From the NCBI GenBank assembly GCA_030762935.1, contig CM060895.1, positions 78,562,001-78,626,000 on the forward strand: 64,000 nucleotides of DNA. Reading direction: 5' to 3'. Shown one piece after another: positions 20,341-29,548 of the stretch. The notes beneath the pieces are model-generated. The model did no database searches and was not told where the DNA came from. It saw only the letters and a program-made list of their open reading frames with translations. Numbering within the stretch: the stretch's first letter is position 1; every line of letters begins with the position of its first letter. This DNA is from Hymenopus coronatus. Its lineage: Eukaryota; Arthropoda; Insecta; Mantodea; Hymenopodidae. The position numbers were made by a program, and so were the translations under genes.

Positions 20341-20636
20341 ATTATGTTTCAAAATTTTACGAGCTATATGCAGACACCTATAAACACATTTTGGCGTTTA
20401 AGTGGACATAAAAGAAAACCGAAATTGGATATTAATATTTATAATATTCGAGTTTTTTTTTCTTTCATCGAATCTACGTAAAAACTGGATATCCTTAATT
20501 ATAATAGGTGAATGAAAGATGACAGCAAAAGAATTAAACCAACCTTCAGGGTAATACTTGCCTACAACGCCATAGCAAACTATTCATATAAACCTCCCAC
20601 GGACAGGATGGAAGGAATGAATGGAATAAAAACCAA
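20341..20636 (-). other. 3' flank of a tRNA-Gly unit
   Basis: Conserved flank: CACATTTTGGCGTTTAAGTG, TTATAATATTCGAG, GACAGCAAAAGAATTAAACC, CACGGACAGGATGGAA. It leads into a tRNA remnant. Confidence 0.6.
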
Positions 20637-20665
20637 ATGCTATGAGAATTGAAACTAGGCATGTA
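20637..20665 (-). pseudogene. tRNA-Gly 3' remnant
   Basis: AATGCTATGAGAATTGAAAC on the plus strand aligns with the 3' acceptor and T-arm complement of the array tRNA (GTGCGATGGCCGGGAATCG), with many changes; the rest of the tRNA is missing. Position in the flank supports the call. Confidence 0.5.
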
Positions 20666-20808
20666 TCACCACAAAGGTTTATTCTACCTAAGAAAAATAT
20701 TATTGCCCTGTGACCTTTAGTTTATTAATTACTGCATCAAATGATAAGCACAGAAGCAGCAGATATCGGACTTCTTTAGAAGGCTTGATCCACAAAAGTT
20801 TAAAATAT

Positions 20809-20855
<47 letters not shown>

Positions 20856-21034
20856 GCCGAATCCTTTATTTAATTGATCAAAGTATTAAGCCCACATTAA
20901 CACTTAAAACTATTGGATATTAATCTGTAGTAAAGACAATTTTATCAATTAATTTAACAAAAAAGCAAAATTTATTTAATTTAAAATATACATAAATTTT
21001 ATAATTAAACAATCATATTATTTATCTGCGAAGG
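20666..21034. other. AT-rich DNA with poly(A) run
   Basis: Contains an A-run of about 42 bases at 20810-20851, possibly the tail of a retroposon whose body I cannot identify. No gene seen. Confidence 0.5.
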
Positions 21035-21348
21035 ATAATGTGTTTAAATCTGAAAATGATTATAACTGAACACTCACACCATGTTAATAGTAGTTTGGCG
21101 ACAGCGCGAGAGTAGAAAAAGAAAGACTAAACGAATGGCAATATGTGTGCGAGAGACAGAGACATGTCTTTAATTCAATAGTGTCTATTAAGGTTGAATT
21201 ATGCTTATACATCATAACCCACAAGGTTATTCGACGCCAAGCCACAGATGAGAATAATACTTTCCTCAAATTGGAAGAAACTTGGTAGTAAAACATTGAT
21301 ATAAACGTATGGGTCACGGACAGAATGGAACGGAATAAAAAAACCAAG

Positions 21349-21405
21349 TGTGACGACCGGGAATCGAACCCGGACCACCTGCTTGGAAGGCAACTATGCT
21401 GACCA
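21349..21405 (-). pseudogene. tRNA-Gly truncated in the D-arm
   Basis: Keeps the 3' acceptor strand (altered), T-arm, anticodon arm with UCC and the tRNA up to TGGTCAGC of the D-loop. The 5' acceptor strand and 5' half of the D-arm are missing; the next unit begins with AATAATTCTG. Half of the A box is lost. Confidence 0.85.
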
Positions 21406-21711
21406 AATAATTCTGTGAAAGATGTGTTCAAAGCTGAAAATTATAACTGAACACTCACACCATGTTATTAGCAATTTAGCGATAGTAGAAAAGGAAGAAG
21501 CGAACGTGTACGTGAGATAGAGACAGAGTGAAATGCATTTAATTCAGTAGTATCTATTAAGGTTGAGACAGCTGTATCGTTATCTCTAGGTCATAGGATC
21601 CAAGCCACAGATGAGAGTAACACTTTCCTGAAGACTGGGAGAAACTTGATAGTAAGCCACTGATGAAAACTTATTGGTTACGGAAAGGATGGAACGGAAT
21701 AAAAAACCAAG

Positions 21712-21783
21712 TGCGATGGCCGGGAATCGAACCCGGATCAACTGCTTGGAAGGCAACTATGCTGACCATTACACCACCATCGC
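21712..21783 (-). tRNA. tRNA-Gly (anticodon UCC)
   Basis: Consensus gene with perfect acceptor, D, anticodon and T arms, AAAAAA on the plus strand just before it as terminator, and the leader palindrome CATCGCACGATG. It is the complete partner of the truncated copy at 21349. Confidence 0.95.
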
Positions 21784-22117
21784 ACGATGTGTCTCAGGTT
21801 ACAAGTAAGCAAAGTTACGTAACTACAGCATGAGGCGCTGAGCCCAGTGTAGCCAACCGCGTCTGTGTGTATTACATACATATCTGACCTCAATAAGTTG
21901 CTTCTTTATCTATTTGGAAATGCAGTGACCACACGGTTCCGATTAATACCTACTTATTTATCTTTGTGTCACTATTTTGGTCGTTAGTGGAGACTGATGT
22001 TTTCTACAAGGTTTCTTAATTTTAAATGACCCAGTGCTGCGATCCAACCACCAGTTTACCCATCACCTAGTAAAACAGTTGACAAAAAATATGGTTACTG
22101 TCTGTTGTATACAGGAT
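21784..22117 (-). other. 5' flank of tRNA-Gly unit
   Basis: Conserved upstream flank: GAGCCCAGTGTAGCCAACCG, CTCAATAAGTTGCTTCTTTA, TCACTATTTTGGTCGTTAG, AACAGTTGACAAAAAATATG, GTATACAGGATTTAGG at the edge of the family D repeat. Confidence 0.7.
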
Positions 22118-22270
22118 TTAGGTAAAGGTAAAGGTCATACGACGGCAAGGCTCACAGCACGCACCACTGCCTATGTAAATCTATTGCGCATTAACATTCC
22201 CCAGGATGAAGAGATGAAGACTTGACAAGAGTTCTAGCATCACAATTAAAGACGCTCTCCCGCCCCCCCC
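22118..22270 (+). mobile_element. SINE-like repeat, family D
   Basis: TTAGGTAAAGGTAAAGG, CTATGTAAATCTATTGCG, CCCAGGATGAAGAGATGAAG; ends near a run of C (22262-22271). Third copy at the same flank position. Confidence 0.6.
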
Positions 22271-22632
22271 CCAGCTTGGAGGAATTCGAAGGCCAAAAGC
22301 GATGTAATAAATATGGATTTGGAAAAAATACCTAGATTTACATCAGTTAAACGGACACTTGTACTTTTAAAATTTCAACGGAAAGCCCAGGGTGGTTTTA
22401 CGCTGAAATAATTTCATTAAATAAAATGTTTTAGCTACATGTATTTATTTTGAGAACAGATACTTATACTAAATACGCAGTGAGCATATTCCATTGAGAA
22501 TCAACTTATAATTTACCTGTATTGGTAAAGAACTTGTAACCATTCTTAATTTCATAAAAACATTGACAACGCATACTATAATTCAGTATGATTTTAATTT
22601 CACTTTATTCAACATTTACTCCTTAGCCCGCA
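22271..22632. other. unassigned AT-rich DNA
   Basis: No gene, repeat match or RNA seen. Confidence 0.4.
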
Positions 22633-22660
22633 CGTACAATGTACATAGTGGATAGAGAAG

Positions 22661-22901
22661 TTTTTTATTTATTTTTTATTTTTTAAGTTTAACGTCCTGG
22701 TTGGTCATATCGGACGATGAATGAAATTGGTGAAATGATGCTCAGATGATCTCGGGGTCCATGGAGCTTAAAGTTACTCGACATTCGTCTTCTCAGGATA
22801 AGGGTAAACTTATCCGGGTAACTCCCCCTAAGCGAGATTCGAACTCACGACCTGTTAAATGTGAAGCAGACACGCTACCACCACACTACACAGGCGGGCT
22901 C
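22661..22901 (-). mobile_element. tRNA-derived SINE, family A
   Basis: Flanked by a 7-bp target duplication AGAGAAG (22654-22660 and 22902-22908). Minus strand: tRNA head with GTGGTGGTAGCGTGTCTGC and B box GAGTTCGAATCTC, body with GAGTTACCCGGATAAG, then an A-rich tail. About 241 bp, apparently complete. It split R1 copy c after that copy had inserted. Confidence 0.9.
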
Positions 22902-22992
22902 AGAGAAGGTATTGTATCCTGCCCAAAAAATGGATGTCGAGATTTCACCGGAAATTATGTTTTAAAGTACCTTGAGTCCGAAAAAAAAGAAC

Positions 22993-22995
<3 letters not shown>

Positions 22996-23046
<51 letters not shown>

Positions 23047-23056
23047 TGTGTGTGTA
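22996..23056. repeat. (GT)n microsatellite in R1
   Basis: GT tract at the family's usual place. Confidence 0.95.
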
Positions 23057-23718
23057 TGTGTCTGTAGACAGCATAGTTCAAAAACGAAAAGTTAAGTTGG
23101 TATTTAAGTTCAGTATCTTCCAGGAATGCGACACGAAGATTTTGAAAAAAAATCCCTCCACCCCAAACGACCCTTTACATGGAACTTTTTTTCAAAAGTT
23201 TTGATTTTCTCAAAAATAGCTCTAACGATTTTGATTAAAACATCGTATATTAAGGATATTTACTTGATAAATAAAATTAATATCTTGAATTTTTTGGGAA
23301 TAGCCTCTGGAGACTACTTTATTCTGTATGAATTTTACGGAATGTTGCATAACTGCTAAATCGTAAAAGCTGAACAAAAACTTACCACACAAAAATGCAG
23401 AGCACGTTAAAACACAAAATTTATGTGATATACATTTTTTTTTCGACGAGTTGATCGTTTTTGAGATATTCCTTTTCTTCTTCTTCTTCTTCTTTGTTTC
23501 AGCTTTAAAAAACATACTTTTCTCATCAGAAATTTGTCAATTCCTGACCATACAAACAAAGGAACTTCAGTCACATAGCAACCAACTTTTGGCTATCACT
23601 TTAACCAATGGCACTCCTTTATTTCGCCTCTACGTACAAGGAAGCGAATAGTAAAACCATTTCTGTTAATTTTTCTCGATTAGCATGAAGTAAATATAAG
23701 CGTAAGCTTTTTAACAAT

Positions 23719-23940
23719 TGTCGGTCCCCATGGCCGTTGGTGCTTCGTAGCGCTGGGGACCGTGGGTTCGAGTCCCGCCTTGGGCATGGGTGTTATATGT
23801 TTGTGTATATGTGTGTTGTAAAAAGTAAGAAAACAGTAATAATACGGCAAAAGAAGGTAAAAAGAAAAAGGTAAATAAAAAAAGTAGGGTATACAGTGTC
23901 GGAGTCCTGATCAGACTCCGGTACTGCATTTAAAAAAAAA
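23719..23940 (+). mobile_element. tRNA-derived SINE, family B
   Basis: Flanked by AACAAT (23713-23718 and 23941-23946). The head CGGTCCCCATGGCCGTTGG and B box GTGGGTTCGAGTCCC are tRNA-like; the body ends CGGAGTCCTGATCAGACTCC, a short palindrome, and an A-tail of 11-12. A second copy lies inverted at 41797-42014. Confidence 0.9.
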
Positions 23941-24024
23941 AACAATAATTTGTTGCAGAGATGTAGAGAAAGTCGTGTGAGTGGAACACATCAGATTTTT
24001 AATCAAGGGACCCTAATGTGTATT

Positions 24025-24105
24025 TCCAGTGAAAATCTCAGTATTGCATTTTTGGGTGGAATGCAATACCATCTCTGCCTGTGTATTAAATAGAGAAAGC
24101 AAAAT
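24025..24105 (-). mobile_element. R1 repeat, copy d (end fragment)
   Basis: AAATCTCAGTATTGCATTTTTGGG and GGAATGCAATACCATCTC followed by a degraded palindrome and AGAGAAAGC: only the palindromic-end part, inverted. Confidence 0.7.
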
Positions 24106-24293
24106 TATTTATACACATTATGTGTGTCAGACAAACATCCTAGTATCATCAAGGAATCTCAAAGACCACCTCCTCTGCTGATACTGTGCTTCACTGGTGC
24201 TGTCTGCTATTAGGGAAACAGAAAGATAGAGGAGGTGTACCGCGTATAACGGATTCTCGCCTGTAAACCCCAAGGTTCATGCTACAAAAACTA
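24106..24293. other. unassigned insert between R1 pieces
   Basis: No match found. It contains GGAGGTGTACCGCGTATAAC and is bounded by R1 fragments in opposite orientation. Confidence 0.35.
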
Positions 24294-24346
24294 AAAATCT
24301 GATATGTTGCATTCACATGACATTTTCTACATCTCTGTAACAAATA
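24294..24346 (-). mobile_element. R1 far-end fragment
   Basis: AAATCTGATATGTTGCATTC and TCTACATCTCTGTAACAAAT are the non-palindromic end of R1, inverted and joined directly to the start of copy e. Confidence 0.75.
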
Positions 24347-25050
24347 TTTTTACTTTCTCTACATTTACTATGTACATAGTGTATAAAGAAGGTATTGGAT
24401 TGCGTCCAAAATTTCGATTCCAAGATCTCACAAGAAATATATGTTTTGAGAGCCCCTGAATCCAAAAAAGATTTTTAGAAAAATGTCCGTGTGTGTCTGT
24501 CTGTCTGTGTGTGTATGTGTCTGTGGGGAACATAGCTCAAAAACGAAAAGACCGTTAAATACCAAACTTGGTACGTAAGTTTGATATCTTTCACGGATGC
24601 GACACGAAGATTTTAAAGAAAATTTCCCCAAGCCAAACTATCCTTTACACGGAACATTTTTCGAAAATTTTGATTTTCTTAAAAATGGCTCTAACGATTT
24701 TGATTAAAATTTGTTATACTCACTTAAGATCACTTAATTCTGGATGCTTTTTTTGGATTTTGCAATAACTGGTAAACCGTAAGAGATAGACAAAAACTTC
24801 CTACACTAAATACGTAGATCTCGATAAAACACACAATTTATGTCATACACATATTTTTAGTTTAGCTCGCCGTTTTCGAGATATTCGTTGATATTGATTT
24901 CAGTTTTACAATGATTAAACTTTTCTCATATGGGAACTTGTCAACTCCTGACCAAGCAAAGAAACGGTTTCAATCCAATAGCAATCACATTTTGTGGTAG
25001 AACCAATTTTGAACCTTTAGTAGAGAATCAAGGGAACTGAAAGTGTAAAA
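24347..25050 (+). mobile_element. R1 repeat, copy e
   Basis: Begins with the full palindrome ACTTTCTCTACATTTACTAT..GTACATAG, then the standard block order. The part with the conserved frame is shortened by a deletion near 24725. Confidence 0.85.
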
Positions 25051-25066
25051 TAATTTCTCTCCCGGC

Positions 25067-25165
25067 GATCCCGGTTTCGAATCCCCTCCTGTGCACGGAG
25101 TTTTCTTTAATCGGAATTATTCCTTAATCCCACAAGTCTGAAAGTATGAATGTGAGAGTGATTGT
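25067..25165 (+). mobile_element. SINE fragment, family E
   Basis: A B-box-like GGTTTCGAATCCCCTCC, then ACGGAGTTTTCTTTAATCGG and AAGTCTGAAAGTATGAATGT. The same body is at 26378-26515. The 5' part of the head is missing. Confidence 0.55.
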
Positions 25166-25269
25166 GCGTTCGTGTAATGATATAATCGACTATATCAGTT
25201 CGCTGACCACTCGACCACGGAGGCAGTTTTTGAATCAATATAAATTATATCAGCGATTCGTTCATTTAC

Positions 25270-25283
25270 CGTAATACCGATTC
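25270..25283 (+). repeat. target-site duplication, left
   Basis: CGTAATACCGATTC, repeated exactly at 26348-26361. Confidence 0.95.
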
Positions 25284-26347
25284 CAGTCCAATCCAGTGTG
25301 ATTGGCAGGCTGAGGGCAGCCCGAGGTGTGTTAGACGTGTCCCTGTTCTCAGAGAGAACTTAACCACGTTCTGACGGGATTGTGGGTTTTGTAGGATGGC
25401 GGGTGTGTATTGGGGTTGTGGAGTGACAGGAGGAGGCGAATATTGCTCCTCGACGGTTGCCTTGATGGTGCAACGGCCCTTGTGCACCGCTGGTGTGTTT
25501 TTATCAAAATGTTTCTTGAGGTTAAATTTTGAATCCAAGCAACTCTTGAAGGATAATAAGGAGCTTAGCCGTAGCAGCTGTTGGTGGTGCTCCTTCGTTA
25601 CCGGGGATGCCCGCAAGCCATGCGGGGAAGCCGGTATCGCCTGAAGCGGCGGTTTGTGGTATCGTAATCCCCAAGAGACATAACGAGGGCGCTCCGATGG
25701 AATGGTAACCCTTCGTTGAATTTTGTTGCCCGACGCCTAATCTCGTCCTCCAGGTATGGCAGACCAGAGGCTTCGTGCAGGAGTCTCGTTGGAAAGCCTC
25801 GAGGCACAGAATAGATAGCCCGGAGACACCTATTCTGTACCCGCTGAAGCACCAGCAGACTGGAGTCTGCCGCCATGCCCCAGATCTCACAGGCGTAGAT
25901 TAATAAGGGGATAATAAGAGCCCTCAAAAGGCGCAACTTAAGGGGAACCCTCATCGAGGACCTCAGCATCGGGTACAGTGAGGCCGCAGCCCCATTGCCC
26001 CGGCACCACAGCCCCCGGACGTGCTCCCTAAAAGTGACGCCCCTGTCAAGCTTCACCCCCAAGTAGGTGATGGTGTTGGTCCATTGTATCCTTCGTCTGA
26101 GGTACGTGAATGTGGGGAAGTTTGCGGGAAAGCGGCGCTTGGTGAAAAGAATAGCGTGGCTTTTCTCCGGATTTATGGACAATCGCCAACGCTCGCACCA
26201 CTCTTGGATGAGGCAGAGGTGTCTCTGGATAGGGTTGAAGGCTCTGCGTGGGTGTTTATTTGTACAGTATAACAGCACGTCATCAGCATACTGAGCTATG
26301 TTGAGTTGCTGCACTGTTGGTAGGTCGGCCATGTAGACGCTAAAGAG
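25284..26347 (-). mobile_element. jockey-type LINE, 5'-truncated
   Basis: A 1,064-bp insert between two exact 14-mers. The minus strand carries the end of a reverse transcriptase from just before the YADD box to the end of the protein, then about 310 bases of untranslated 3' sequence. No poly(A) tail is visible at the left border. GC content is clearly above that of the surroundings, so the insertion is probably fairly recent. Confidence 0.9.
25598..26332 (-). pseudogene. jockey-like reverse transcriptase, C-terminal 244 residues
   Basis: An open frame with the catalytic motif YADDVLLY at residues 15-22, the thumb region (WRLSINPEKSHAILFTKR, then TYLGVKLDRGVTFREHV) and the C-terminal segment PLLIYACEIWG, LQRVQNRCLRAI and EDEIRRRATKF that follows the polymerase in jockey-clade elements. 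The reverse transcriptase would copy the element's RNA at the target site. The endonuclease and most of the polymerase are lost by 5' truncation. The first methionine is arbitrary. Confidence 0.85.
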
Positions 26348-26361
26348 CGTAATACCGATTC
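26348..26361 (+). repeat. target-site duplication, right
   Basis: CGTAATACCGATTC, partner of 25270-25283. Confidence 0.95.
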
Positions 26362-26377
26362 TGCTCCATATCGATTG

Positions 26378-26508
26378 TTTTATGACTGCCTCGTGGTCTA
26401 GCGGTCAGCCAGCTGACTTCTCACCCGGAGATCGCGATCGGAGATCTTTCTTTAACCAGATTTACTCCCTGTCCACCACGGAGTCTGGAAGGATGTATTT
26501 GAGAGCTA

Positions 26509-26515
<7 letters not shown>
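26378..26515 (+). mobile_element. tRNA-derived SINE, family E
   Basis: Head GCCTCGTGGTCTAGCGGTCA is a clear tRNA A-box region; the B box is degraded. The body matches 25067-25165 (TTCTTTAACCAGATTTACTC, GGAAGGATGTATTTGAGAG) and runs into a GT tract. Confidence 0.65.

Positions 26516-26549
<34 letters not shown>
26510..26549. repeat. (GT)n microsatellite
   Basis: GT tract as the tail of the SINE. Confidence 0.95.
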
Positions 26550-26552
<3 letters not shown>

Positions 26553-27049
26553 AAAATAAAACGATTTAAACAGCCAACGTAAAGAACCTACAAACAAGAG
26601 CTGTTTCTAGTGCAATGATATGACCTCAGATGTTGAAAAGGTGGGGGCTTTATAAATAAACAAATATTTTATTTTAAAACAGATATCACGATAGCTTGTG
26701 TATTTTAATGAAAACCATATAATATGACGAGTTCTGAAGATATTTGCATTGTTGCCTCCAGGCAGGACACTGAGGGTGTGTTTATACAATCTCACTACCA
26801 TAATGTCTGAAAGCTATGAATGGTGTAAAAGTTAGGCATGACTTTTCTAACCATGAGGTCTTTGTCGGCATTTAGTGAATTTAAGTCTCAAGCCAGCAAT
26901 TTCTTTGGTAGCTATATGAATCGTTCAACTTGCTATTACTTTGCTAATAATTGAAATAACCGTCTGGAAGCGTTCAGTGTACAAACACAGGTATTAGTAT
27001 CATAAATATTGAGTTCAAAGTGTTTATTACTCTCTCAAACGCTAGTGTA
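26550..27049. other. unassigned AT-rich DNA
   Basis: No gene or repeat match seen. Confidence 0.4.
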
Positions 27050-27512
27050 TATGTACCTAGAGAAGGTGTTCTATTCCACCCAAATATTTGATGTCGAGAT
27101 TTCACCGGAAATGTGTATTGAAGTCCCCTGGGTCCCAAAAAACATTTTTAATATAAAGATCTGTGTGTTTGTGTGTGTCTTTGGACAGCAAAAAAGAAAA
27201 GACCCTTAAATACCAAAATTGGTATTTATGTTTAGTATCTTCCAAGGGTACAACACGAAGATTTTGAGGAAAATATCCCTCCTCAAACTACCCTTTTGAA
27301 AATTTTGTTTTCACAAAAAATTACTGTAACGAATTTGATTAAAATACCATATGTTAAATATATTCACATTGCAAACAAATCATTTATCTTACATGACCTG
27401 GGAATAACCTCTGAAGACCTCTTCATTCTGCATGTCCTTTGTATAATTTTTGTGTAACTAGTAAAGCATAAGGAGAAACAAAAACAGTATACTAAAAATG
27501 TAGATATTGTTA
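27050..27512 (+). mobile_element. R1 repeat, copy f (truncated)
   Basis: Starts with half a palindrome (GTACCTAGAGAAGGTGTTC), runs through GATGTCGAGATTTCACCGG, the GT part (short here), CACAAAAAATTACTGTAACG and CTGGGAATAACCTCTGAAG, and stops near ATGTAGATATTGTTAAC. The far end is missing. Confidence 0.8.
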
Positions 27513-27882
27513 ACAACAATGAGAGTAACCTTGCCTATAAATTTGAACTGTAAAGCATTCGGGCAATGTTATTGGTCACGTATGGGATGAAACGTTACTC
27601 TATAAAATACATTCAAATTATATAGTTTGGTTCATAAATAAACAAACGATATCTTTCGTCAATTGATACAGAACTTGGGTAAAACATCGGATTGGAATGT
27701 ACTGGATTATCTAGCATAAGGAAAACATTGTTGCTGGTATAATTTTATGAATTGCTTTTGAGAACTTGAGTAAATAATAGCCATTAGTTGTAATACGTTT
27801 TTAGAGAAATAAAGTGAGGCCTGTTGAGGACACATTCATATGAGATTGGCAGCACTAGCTTCAATGCCACTTGGCTCCCAAC
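27513..27882 (+). other. 5' flank of tRNA unit, with a 3'-flank scrap
   Basis: 27520-27600 carries an isolated piece of the tRNA 3' flank in the opposite sense (AACAATGAGAGTAACCTTGC, GGTCACGTATGGGATGAAAC). From 27640 it is the plus-strand upstream flank also seen at 33700 and 35650 (ACTTGGGTAAAACAT, GGATTGCA..AGG, AAGGAAAAC). Confidence 0.55.
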
Positions 27883-27909
27883 GTGCTATGGTGATGTAAT
27901 GGTCAGCAC
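27883..27909 (+). pseudogene. 5' half of tRNA-Gly
   Basis: GTGCTATGGTGATGTAATGG then TCAGCAC: leader base, acceptor 5' strand (with a C-to-T change) and D-arm, then flank. An A box is present and the B box absent. Confidence 0.85.
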
Positions 27910-28020
27910 GTTTCTAGACAAATAAAGAGAAGCCTATTGAGGATACACACACGTGCAATTGGCAGCACTAGCTGCAGTGCTACTCATGCTGAAGTTTGTC
28001 ATTGTAACTTGGCGCCCAAC

Positions 28021-28047
28021 GTGCTATGGTGGTGTAATGGTCAGCAC
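28021..28047 (+). pseudogene. 5' half of tRNA-Gly, second copy
   Basis: GTGCTATGGTGGTGTAATGG then TCAGCAC: same truncation point as at 27909, with an intact A box and no B box. Confidence 0.85.
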
Positions 28048-28174
28048 GTTTCTAGACAAATAAAGGGAAGCCTATTGAGGATACATACACGTGCAATCAG
28101 CAGCACTAGCTTCAATGCCACTCATGCTGGAGTTGATTATGTAACTGGTACTGTTCCCTACATACTTTTATCCT

Positions 28175-28246
28175 GCGATGGTGGTGTAATGGTCAGCATA
28201 GTTGCCTTCCAAGCAGTTGATCCGGGTTCGATTCCCGGCCATCGCA
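28175..28246 (+). tRNA. tRNA-Gly (anticodon UCC)
   Basis: Consensus 72-nt gene, first on the plus strand. All arms pair and both boxes are intact. The terminator is a run of six T about 7 nt after the discriminator base. The leader differs from the others (TTATCCT in place of CATCGT). It follows the two half-tRNA repeats. Confidence 0.95.
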
Positions 28247-28505
28247 CTTAGTTTTTTATTCCGTTCCATCCTGTCCGAGACCAATAAATTGCAAAGGTGG
28301 TTTACCATCAACTTTCTCCCAACATTCAGGAAATCTCATTTGCAGCTTGGAGTCGAATGACTTTGTAGATTGTGATGTCTCAACCTTAAAAGACACTAAT
28401 GGGATAAATGGATATCTCTGTCTCTATCTAGTAATACATGTTACCAATAGCTTCCTCCTTTTCTACTCTAGCGATGTCGCCAAGCTACTTGTAGGAGCAC
28501 ATACC
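28247..28505 (+). other. 3' flank of tRNA-Gly unit
   Basis: The inverse of the minus-strand unit flank: CCGTTCCATCCTGTCC, TTTCTCCCAACATTCAGG, GCTTGGAGTCGAATGAC, ATCTCTGTCTCTATCTAG, CTTCCTCCTTTTCTACTC. It matches the 21450-21710 flank in reverse complement, tying the minus and plus blocks together. Confidence 0.7.
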
Positions 28506-29018
28506 ATATGCTCACTAAACAGATAAAAAGGAAAATTGTACATAATATTATAAGCTTATAGAAAGCAATGTAAAATAGTTGTGAATATTTAGTGGTAGAA
28601 ATATGTATAGAAGCAAGTTATTGTAAGGTGGTAATTAAGGCAGGCGAGTTAGCTTAATTCCAGGTAACAGTTCACCAACCGCCACTTGCTAATTAGCACA
28701 GGGTTTAGGCTAAAGAATGTAAGATAGAAAAAAAACAGACATAGAAATAAGTTAGACAGGAATACTGACTTGTCCTCCAAGTAGCACAGGGGATTGGAAA
28801 AATAGGTAAAGCAAACAAGTTAATGTGAGAGGAAAGCGTTGGGTTTTCCCAAACGCGTCATGTGGACGCTATGATGTCAAAACTTGGCACAATTTATTTC
28901 CATAACATGTGAAGTGATGCTAATAAGGAATCAATCAAAGATATTGTTACACTTTATGGCGCGAAATTTGGCGTCTCCCAGTATCGGTATATATGAGACG
29001 GAATATCTCTTATGTGGT

Positions 29019-29062
<44 letters not shown>

Positions 29063-29548
29063 AATCTTACTCGTGACGTATATAGTTACGTTTACATTGT
29101 GTTATGTGTACGTCCACGTGCTTAAGTGGTGGGGGAGCGATGTGCAGATGGTTAGATTAGGCTCCTGATTATTAATTTAAGTGGTGGGAAGGAATTTATT
29201 TGTAGCATCTTTTGTAAGGAAACAAGTTAGCCGCCCTTTAAACCTGTGATATAATAAATTCAAGTAGTAAGGGAAAATGTAGTTTATTTAATATTCGCCT
29301 CACCCAAAAAAAAAAACCTGAGATATAGCTAGGAGATACTAGGAGTGATATCTTCATCAACGGCGGAGCTGAGAACACTGCAGAAGGAGACCACCAGAGA
29401 TATACTAATAACATGGAATGGTTATTCGATTGTTATAATTTTCAGCTTTGAATACATCTATTGTAGAACTTTTTTCTCTATCAAGTTACATCAATTAAAA
29501 AGCATTTATATACTTCCACATTTCTAAAGAAAGCGTGTTTTTCAGATA
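28506..29548. other. unassigned DNA with (CT)n tract
   Basis: Contains a pure CT microsatellite at 29021-29061 and an A-run at 29306-29317. Short frames here have no recognisable domain. Confidence 0.4.

Larger units (their letters stand above)
21035..21783 (-). repeat. 381-bp tandem duplication across a tRNA
   Basis: The block ATAACTGAACACTCACACC starts at about 21063 and again at 21444, and the two following stretches run in parallel (AGTAGAAAA.GAA, ATGCTTA.. /ATCTATTAAGGTTGA, CAAGCCACAGATGAGA, CTTTCCT) to a tRNA. The first copy ends inside its tRNA, the second has a complete one. Confidence 0.8.
22633..24000 (+). mobile_element. R1 repeat, copy c, with two nested SINEs
   Basis: R1 blocks from ACAATGTACATAGTGGATAG to AACACATCAGATTTTTAATC, interrupted twice. 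The palindromic end is split by a family A SINE (22661-22901) and the far end by a family B SINE (23719-23940). A frame at 23126-23359 corresponds to the conserved reading frame of copies a, g and i. Confidence 0.9.
27883..28158 (+). repeat. 138-bp tandem repeats made of half tRNA plus flank
   Basis: Two units start at 27883 and 28021. Each begins with the 5' 27 nt of a tRNA-Gly fused to TTTCTAGACAAATAAAG..AAGCCTATTGAGGATACA, then GGCAGCACTAGC, GCCACTCATGCTG. In other units the flank reads GGTTCACACGTTTCTAGACA, so GGTCAGCACGTTTCTAGAC was formed by joining similar words. Confidence 0.85.

Noticed and set aside
27883..28047. Pol III transcription units in the half tRNAs
   Set aside because: They have an A box but no B box, so normal tRNA-type transcription is unlikely.
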